Shown piece after piece: positions 57,338 to 64,000 of a DNA stretch of 64,000 nucleotides. The notes beneath the pieces are model-generated. The model searched no databases, was not told the origin of the DNA, and saw nothing but the letters and a program-made list of their open reading frames with translations. The stretch covers positions 611,317,065-611,381,064 of the forward strand of contig NC_081405.1 of NCBI RefSeq assembly GCF_030272615.1. The letters run 5' to 3'. Position numbers and translations under genes: made by a program. Origin of the DNA: Cryptomeria japonica. Taxonomy: Eukaryota > Streptophyta > Pinopsida > Cupressales > Cupressaceae. Every line of letters starts with the position of its first letter. Position 1 is the stretch's first letter.

Positions 57338-58253
57338 GGGAACTGAAATAGATTCCTCATTTGCATGCATAAACTTGTGAATCCTCTTTCCCTACTATTA
57401 CAAGGTATAAAATAACTAAATAAGATATCTTGGGGTTTAGATCTCTAGATTTCACTTTCCCCATTTCTCTTACTAAAACATAGCACCATCCTTAAATTTG
57501 CATGATATGAGCTTGTATCTTTGGAAGTATACTTAGAAATGAATCTAAGATACATGTGTGTGTGTTGCTTGCAATAATACTTTCATTCATGTGTTGGCCC
57601 AAAATATAGAAATAACATTTACAAGTCAGGCACACAAACACTCCTTAACCAAACATGTTCAAACATGTAATAGATCAGGTCCAATAGCCCACATGCTACA
57701 ATAGAATAAAGAAAACACCATGAAAATCCTACTTTAGCTTTAACTACTCCCACTTTTCATCTACACACTACCTTCAAAGGGTACATGCCACAAGCTATTG
57801 TCACATCAAGCCTAAACTACAAATTGGTAAATTTTGATACTTCTATCACCTCAAACATGCAAGCCACTACACACTAACACTGGAAACTTTGTGAATGATG
57901 AATTATTTGTTTACATACTCTTCTTACAAACCCCAAGACATAACTCACAAACATGAAGAAATGTAGAACGCAACCAATTATGACAAGAAGCTCAAAGTTT
58001 GCGTAACTTATTCCCAACACTCTAGAACAAACTTCTTGAACACTTCCACCAACAAAAATGAATGTAAAATGACATCATATATATATTCCTCAATTGAATC
58101 AAATATCATATCTATCAATTATACTTCTACAACTCAAAATTATCTAATATGACATGATAATAATATAATTTCTTCAATCTCCCAAATACATATGTGAAAC
58201 TTATTTGAAATGACAGACAAAATCCCTTTGACATCAATAAAAATATATGTTCA

Positions 58254-59553
58254 ACAATTTCCTTTTTCTTTCTATCTACCATGAATAGCTAGGGCCTCCT
58301 TGCTATAAGTTCAATTTGTTCATGACATATCTTCAAAAGAAAATGATGTCACTACCTTATCCTTTTTCAATTTGGCCCTTATTCTCCAATTGCCAATAGT
58401 TATGTGGTAGTTAAATTTGGTAAATATACAATGAATTCATGAAATGCAACTCCTCCTCCATTTTTAATCCAATAGAGTATAACTAGGTAACAACCATATT
58501 AAAGGAATTTATATTTTTGGCAAGAAGCCATCATCCTTCATCCCATGGGTATATAAGTTCTTTCTTAAAAAATTATATATTGACCAAATATTTGCCTCAA
58601 TATAGATCAATTTATTCCTTCCAAAGAAGTGTTGTGTTGGTCTCTTCATGCAAATATATCAATGTTTAGTCATCATAATAGTATCTAGTGAGACCCTTAT
58701 CTTTTATATTTATTTTTTTGTGTCTTTGTATGAAATAACAAAATTATTGGGCATAGACCTATTATAACCAATTGATATCTATCAATAAGTGTATCATCAA
58801 TCTTAAGAATTCAAAATATAAAGTTTATTCTTGATAGCTTCGTAATCTCTATTTTTAGTGTCTATTTCATCTCTTCATGCAATAATATTACAATCATTCT
58901 TTGTGATACCACTCAAATAAATATTAATATAGGAAACTCCATACCTTACACTAATATTCAAGGAATAATAAACTTTGGTACCAAATAAAAAAGTAAATTT
59001 ACTTTAAAAAAATATTCCTAAACTATTCTTATAAGAGAGCATTATACAAATTTTAGATTATTTCTTTTATAGAAAGGAGAAACGTGTATAAAAAATTAAC
59101 TAAATTAAAACAAAAAATATATAAATGAAGAAACTCTTTTAGGAGATACACTTGTAGGAATATAACAAACATATAACTTTAGAGTAACTCCATCATGATA
59201 ATAGTTCCTACAGTTCAACTATCAAAACCTCTATCACAAGAACTCAATAAATTGGAGAAGTGATATATAGAACCATCATATCTAGTAATTACAACATTGA
59301 GAGGTGAAACCACTAAAAAATATGGGACCTAAATAACTAGTTCAAAAATGAACATCTAAATAGCTAAAAATAGTATTTTCCTTCTACTTGTCATAAGCAC
59401 AATATAATGCAATCAAAAAATTAGGATTATATTTTTCTTCATTATAATCATTTAAAGATGACTTAAAATATGTTATATTTTTTTCAATAGGTGTAATTCC
59501 CTCATGTATCTCTTTTCTATGTCCTAAATATTTTTACATTTGCAATATACAAG
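58254..59553. other. AT-rich stretch left of LINE-3
   Basis: No supported gene or repeat copy was recognised. Confidence 0.45.
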
Positions 59554-59595
59554 GAACAAATTTTAGAGGTAAAAAGGTACTCAACCCCCCGACCC

Positions 59596-60070
59596 TGGTT
59601 GGTTGAAGTTACATTTCGATGGGTCTTCAAAAGGGAACCTGATTCAACTAAGAGGGGGTCATGTCACTAGAAATTTAGATTGCAAAGTGGTGGTGGCCTA
59701 TGTGGATAATCTCAATACCCAAACCTCTAGCATGGCAGAGGTGATGGCGACTTTTAATGGCATAGCTATTGCCAAAAATAGAGAATAGAATTTAATTATA
59801 GAAGGGGATTCCAAGAATGTTATTATGATGTTACAAGGCACAACCAAATGAGGCTGGCAAGTGGTGGATACCATTTCAAAATGCCAAGGTGTCACTACTA
59901 CATTGGACCACGTGAAATTTTAGCACATCCTCAAATTAAGCAATAGGACTACGGACATGTTAGCCAACCTAGGTCCTTTCTTTGAGGAAACTAAAATTTC
60001 GATGGATCAACATGTGCCCATAGATATTTGTGCCATGATTAATAATAATATTAAAATCTATGAGTCCTAA
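59596..60070 (+). pseudogene. LINE-3 RNase H domain
   Basis: One frame with three internal stops. GWLKLHFDGSSKGNLIQ (first aspartate), MAEVMATFNGIAIAK (glutamate), LIIEGDSKNVIMMLQG (aspartate), NRTTDMLANLGPF (last acidic residue). Matches the RNase H of LINE-2 and ends at TAA 60070. Confidence 0.85.
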
Positions 60071-60301
60071 AGATTTAAAAAATCACCTTTTTTCTTTATA
60101 TTCTTTTAATGACATACTTCAATCATATCATAAAGAGGGCTTTCTTTTTTAAAGGAAGGGAAAGATAAATTTCTAATATCACTCTCATTTGTGCTTTTTC
60201 TAATCCTAGTTTGTGTAATCTAGCCTCAATCCCTAGCTCTACTTTTATTATAGTAGTTATGGGAGGTGATTCAATTCAAATAGAACTTGATAGTTGTGAT
60301 A

Positions 60302-61745
60302 ATGTTTAAAGAGAATGAGTCCCTCTAGAAAACAGTGGTGGAGGATAATCTCGCTTACTACATGGAAGACATGAAGGGCTTTGATCCTTCATTATTGGAA
60401 CAATTTTCCTAGTCCCTGGAGAATGATGATGTTCAAGTGAGGAAGGTGGCATTCACAGTGTCAATAGAGACTATTATTGACACCACTAAGTTGGTTGTGG
60501 AAGGAATGTCCTTCCCAAATAAACCCAAAGGCAACTACAAGGAGGAATTCAAAATGGTTTTGGGCCTAGGCAAGAATGTTACCTATCTCCAAAGCAGTTT
60601 CAAAAGGGATGACCTGTTGGGTATCTATAAAGAGGTGACATTTCTCTTAATCAAGTTTGTTACCCTGGATAGGCACTTTAAGTGTTTTCACTCCCAATTG
60701 TTCCCAATGATCAACCACTTAAAGTATGGACTTAAGATGAACTTTCCCCTCTGGATTTTCTCCTCCATATCCTAAACTATTGTGGTGTCCAATTCTAAAG
60801 GTACCCTCCCCTTTCACCAAGGTCTCATTCTATGCCTTTATTATTTTTGTCTGGGTTTAACCCCAAGAAGTGCCCCTGCCATAAATGCTTCAATCTCAGG
60901 CCTCTGTGTTGAATTACTGGTCAACTAGGTTGGTTAATGCTTCCCCTAAGCCCTAGAAGAATCCCATGTGGGTTAACCCTTCTCAAACTGCTAAACCAAA
61001 AAACCTCCTAATTTCCATATTGGTGAATGCTTTGTTAAAAAATTAGTTATTATTGAAGAAGTTTTGAAGGAGATAGCTTCTTCTTGGTCCATCAGATCAA
61101 ATTGGACCCTTGATAACTTAGTGAGAAATGTGGCTACCCATCATCCCCCCTAACTCTCATATTTCTCCTCCTCACAGTGCTTTGGTAAGGAGGAATTTCC
61201 CCTCTTTGAGGCTAAATTGAATGATCTTTGTGATAGATTCAATAAGAAAATTTGAGGTGGTAAAGAAAAATCAAGAGACTTGAAGCTCTTGCTAAAGTCA
61301 ACACTAGAGTCTTGAGTTGGGATACAAACAACATGGAATAGGGGGCTTGGATGGCTGTGGGTAAATTTGTTTCTATGGTTGATAAGTGGGAAGGGTTAGA
61401 TAAGTCTGAAGGAGCTTACTGAGAACGTTAGGCATATGGTAATAAAACAAAAAAATTGGCAGATGTGGTGGAGACACTGCATGATAACTAGGACTCCATG
61501 AAGAGGAAAATGGAGAGTATGTTTGCACAAAACATGGAGATGACTAAGAATATTTCTTCTACTATCTGATCTATACAAGATAAAATTTTGAGGAGACATG
61601 CTAAGAAGAGGAGCTATTTGGAGTCCTCCACTACTATGGGACTAGAAGCATCTGTGTCTAATGTGAAGTTTAGGCCAAACTCCCCAGCCATCTCCTCTAG
61701 GAAACCCTCAAATAGAAATCTCTCCTTGTCAGAAAAAGGTAAATA
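60302..61745 (+). pseudogene. LINE-3 ORF3 (unknown family)
   Basis: From ATG 60302 (MFKENESL) the frame runs, with a few stops, through VVEDNLAYYMEDMKGFDPSL, VAFTVSIETIIDTTKLV, LLIKFVTLDRHFKCFHSQ, LFPMINHLKYGLKMNFPLWI and LPFHQGLILCLYYF. This is the best-preserved N-terminal domain of the three copies. The C-terminal half (61260-61745) is decayed but helical and charged (MKRKMESMFAQNMEMTKNI, ILRRHAKKRSYLESS). It follows RNase H after about 230 bases. I know of no function; it is related to ORF3 of LINE-1 and LINE-2. Confidence 0.68.
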
Positions 61746-62006
61746 AATGTGCTAGTATAGGAAGTTGGTGTTTTCCCCCACTAGTAAGCCATCGATTAGT
61801 TCTTTCGGTGGGGGAGTGTCTTGTATTATTTTTGGGTTTGTTGGGTTTGGTTGTTCTATTTTTGGGTTTTGTTCCTTTTTGGTAGTAGGGTTGCAAGTCT
61901 TGGTCCCTCAACCCTCATGATCCCTTTGTTTTTGTCACCTACCAGTTTTGTGGTTATTTAAAGGTTCAAGCCTCTCCCAATTTAATATATTCAGAACTTT
62001 TAGAGG

Positions 62007-62487
62007 CTGCAAATTTTTATCTAGGAAGCCAATATAAGCGAGGATTTTTTAATTATAATGCAATAAACATCCCTTGAATCAATATTGAACAACTTAATTT
62101 TTTATTTTGGCTAAAAATAAACTCTATAACCTATAACTTAAGCTTTTATATTTCATTGTATGAAAAGCTATATTTTATATTCTTAATATAGTCTTCTTAC
62201 AATCAGCCATATTTTTTCCTTAATATTTTATAACGTAAAGTGAAAGATGAAATAAAGGGATTGCCTATTTCATATGTAAGGTTTATAGAAGCCACAATGA
62301 ATAGGCATTTGAATCTTAGTAAGGGAAAAGGTTACAAACTAATAAAAAGGGTGACACAATTAAGATATACAGGATCAATATAAGAGGTAGATAAGTAATT
62401 TTAGTAGAGCCCATTTGTGTTAATTTATCAAATTTATTATCGCCATTAGGGATAGGATATCAAGTAGTCATACAAATCCCTTACATA
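62007..62487. other. AT-rich stretch between LINE-3 and Copia-3
   Basis: No gene, RNA or repeat copy recognised. Confidence 0.45.
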
Positions 62488-63396
62488 TGTTAGGACTTGG
62501 GAAGGACAATTGAGATGGGGGGGTGAATCAATTGTTAACCAATTGTCAATAAATTATAATCCAAATGCAAATTATTCCAAATTAAACTTAGTGCTGGTAA
62601 ACCAAAATTAAATGTTGGTAAAACATATTAATAGTTATAGCAGTACTAGTATAACTCCATGCATGAAACGAAATGAGAAACAACATCCACAACACATGAC
62701 ACAGATATTTTGACATAGAAACCCGATAAGGGGAAAACCCATGGTAGGAAACCTTACCCATAATCAGATGATACTACTGCAGATAGTAAGTGTATACAAA
62801 TGGGATCTGCACATGCAGAAAGGCCAACCACCTAGAGCTCACTGCTCAATCACAAAATAGGAATCACACTGACTACAATTGGATGGTTAAATCCAATAAC
62901 AATGTATTGCCTCATAATAGCATCTGCAATGTTGGATTCAATACAATTTTAAGCTCTGGAAATGAGTGTTAAACACCTTCATAACCTTCCTTCAACCTTC
63001 AAATAATGTCTGCATGATTCACACAAGGATCTACTTTTTTTTTCTCTTCATTATTCCCACACACTCATCATGATCCTTATCAGATCTTCAATAAGATCTT
63101 ACAATCATATATACAAAACCTAAGACCTATATATGAGGTCGGCTCACTAAAGATATTAAAATTAAATCAATTACAAATAAGTCTTGATGCGATACAACAT
63201 GTCAGCTCAATACAATATCTAATCAATAAACCATTTCCAAAATGTGTTGTGTTGATCTGGAATAGATATCATGTACTGATCCATAACCTAGACCTATCTG
63301 TCGGTAAAGGCAAATTTGTCAACCCGATTAGACCAATAAGAAAAACACCAAATCCAAACATCTAATCCATCTCTTCAACATAACCAAATGATCTCC
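62488..63396 (-). repeat. Copia-3 3' LTR, truncated at its sense 5' end
   Basis: Plus-strand start TGTTAGGACTTGGGAAGGACA, G run at 62517-62523, gtgaatcaattg, then cagatgatactactgcagatagtaagtgt and the ggatggttaaatccaata block as in Copia-1. It stops at ...gatctccaag, where it fuses to the RNase H end; about 165 bases of LTR, the polypurine tract and about 390 bases of spacer present in Copia-1 are absent. Confidence 0.85.
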
Positions 63397-64000
63397 AAGT
63401 TTCTCTTTGAGATATTCAAATGTTTCCTTAGGTAAAGGATTTGTAAAGATATCTGCAATTTGCTCTTTAGTGTTCACATTAACCAATCTTACTTCATTTT
63501 CTTCAACATTCTCTTTCAGAAAAATTGTACTTAATAGAAACATGCTTTGTCTTAGAGTGAAATACCGGATTCTTTGATATATCAATTGTTTTTGAATTAT
63601 CACAATAAATAATTATCGATTCTTTTCATTTTACCTTTATATCCTTCAACATTTACTTGATCCATAATACCTAAGTACAATTAGTTGTTGATGCAACATA
63701 TTCGAATTCTGCTATAGATAATGATGTACAAGTCTGCTTCTATCGATTCTTTTCATTTTACCTTTATATCCTTCAACATTTACTTGATCCATAATACCTA
63801 AGTACAATTAGTTGTTGATGCAACATATTCGAATTCTGCTATAGATAATGATGTACAAGTCTGCTTCTTGCTTATCCATGAAATCAATCTTCTACCAAGA
63901 AAGAATGCACCACTAGTGGTACTCTTTCTGTCATCTACATCTCCTGCCCAATTTACATCAATGTATGCACATAAATCAAAATTTCCATCCTTAGGATACC
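63397..64000 (-). pseudogene. Copia-3 RNase H (partial, with internal duplication)
   Basis: The right end encodes LCAYIDVNWAGDVDDRKSTT and GAFFLGRRLISWISK; the left part encodes VNVNTKEQIADIFTNPLPKE and FEYLKEKLG. Between them a 127-bp tandem duplication (63614-63867) shifts the frame. The frame 63328-63603 runs through the deletion junction into LTR sequence. Confidence 0.87.
63614..63867. repeat. Perfect 127-bp tandem duplication
   Basis: 63614-63740 and 63741-63867 appear identical, each starting tatcgattcttttcatttta and ending gtctgcttc. Not a multiple of three. Confidence 0.93.

Larger units (their letters stand above)
44280..58253 (+). repeat. Possible old LTR split by Element O
   Basis: 44280 starts TGTTGGTAGGC right after a polypurine-like tract. 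Beyond Element O and its right target copy, the flank at 57343 runs to ...TGTTCAACA at 58253. TGTTG and CAACA are matching inverted termini, so 44280-44636 plus 57343-58253 (about 1.27 kb) could be one LTR. No second copy is in the window, so this stays tentative. Confidence 0.3.
59570..61993 (+). mobile_element. LINE-3: 5'-truncated LINE copy (RNase H + ORF3)
   Basis: Begins abruptly inside ORF2 just before the RNase H domain and ends ...AATTTAATATATTCA. Probable target copies are gaacaaattttagagg (59554-59569) and gaacttttagagg (61994-62006), differing by a 3-base indel. 5' truncation with an intact 3' end is normal for LINEs. The 3' tail resembles that of LINE-1 (CTCCC followed by an AT-rich stretch, then TCA) and has no poly(A). 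Confidence 0.78.
62488..64000 (-). mobile_element. Copia-3: right-edge Copia element of the Copia-1 group
   Basis: A truncated LTR plus the end of RNase H on the minus strand; the rest lies outside the window. Left flank ACATA (62483-62487) can be checked as a target copy. More diverged from Copia-1 than the solo LTR at 38040. Confidence 0.85.

Noticed and set aside
58254-59553. Minus-strand Copia pol relic right of 58253
   Set aside because: Translations gave only vague resemblance to Copia RNase H; nothing strong enough to call.

Overview
The window is nuclear DNA from a seed plant. It holds one intact host gene, a RAV-type (AP2 plus B3) transcription factor at the left edge, followed by more than 60 kb of nested retrotransposons. 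The low gene density, old high-copy LINE and LTR elements, many solo LTRs and several levels of nesting suggest a giant gymnosperm or conifer-like genome. That is an inference from texture; no species marker was seen. All calls come from reading the sequence by eye and no database search was run.

Layout. (1) 38-1390: RAV gene, minus strand, intronless. (2) 2800-9498: full-length Ty1/Copia element 'Copia-1', minus strand, with two LTRs of about 1.07 kb, an initiator-Met primer site, a polypurine tract and a gag-pol broken mainly by stop codons. (3) 10163-17154: 'LINE-1', minus strand, bracketed by a perfect 17-bp target-site duplication (TSD), with ORF1, ORF2 and a further ORF ('ORF3') before its 3' end. 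(4) 18811-32425: 'Copia-2', a nearly non-coding Copia-type element on the plus strand with two 312-bp LTRs and a perfect TTTAT TSD. Inside it lies (5) 20064-30240: 'LINE-2', minus strand, with a perfect 16-bp TSD, ORF1, endonuclease-RT-RNase H and ORF3. LINE-2 is itself interrupted by two LTRs (27843-28849 and 22273-23335). (6) About 33300-35760: eroded Copia LTR material in two direct copies. (7) 36277-43621: 'Gypsy-2', a full-length decayed Ty3/Gypsy element, minus strand, whose integrase is split by a solo LTR of the Copia-1 family (38040-39103). (8) 44637-57337: 'Element O', plus strand, with 'Element I' (45395-51932) of a related family inserted in its 5' LTR. Both have a gag-like region but no visible RT or integrase. 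O and Gypsy-2 both seem to sit inside a still older LTR element. (9) 59570-61993: 'LINE-3', plus strand, 5'-truncated, consisting of RNase H followed by ORF3. (10) 62488-64000: 'Copia-3', a relative of Copia-1 running off the right edge.

The most unusual signal is ORF3. Three independent LINE insertions each carry, downstream of the ORF2/RNase H region and inside the insertion boundaries, a related reading frame. It has a conserved N-terminal domain, an acidic/lysine-rich middle and a helical C-terminus. I do not recognise it as a standard plant LINE component. The three insertions also lack poly(A) tails and all join the target at an AACT sequence, so they look like one LINE lineage with its own integration preference.
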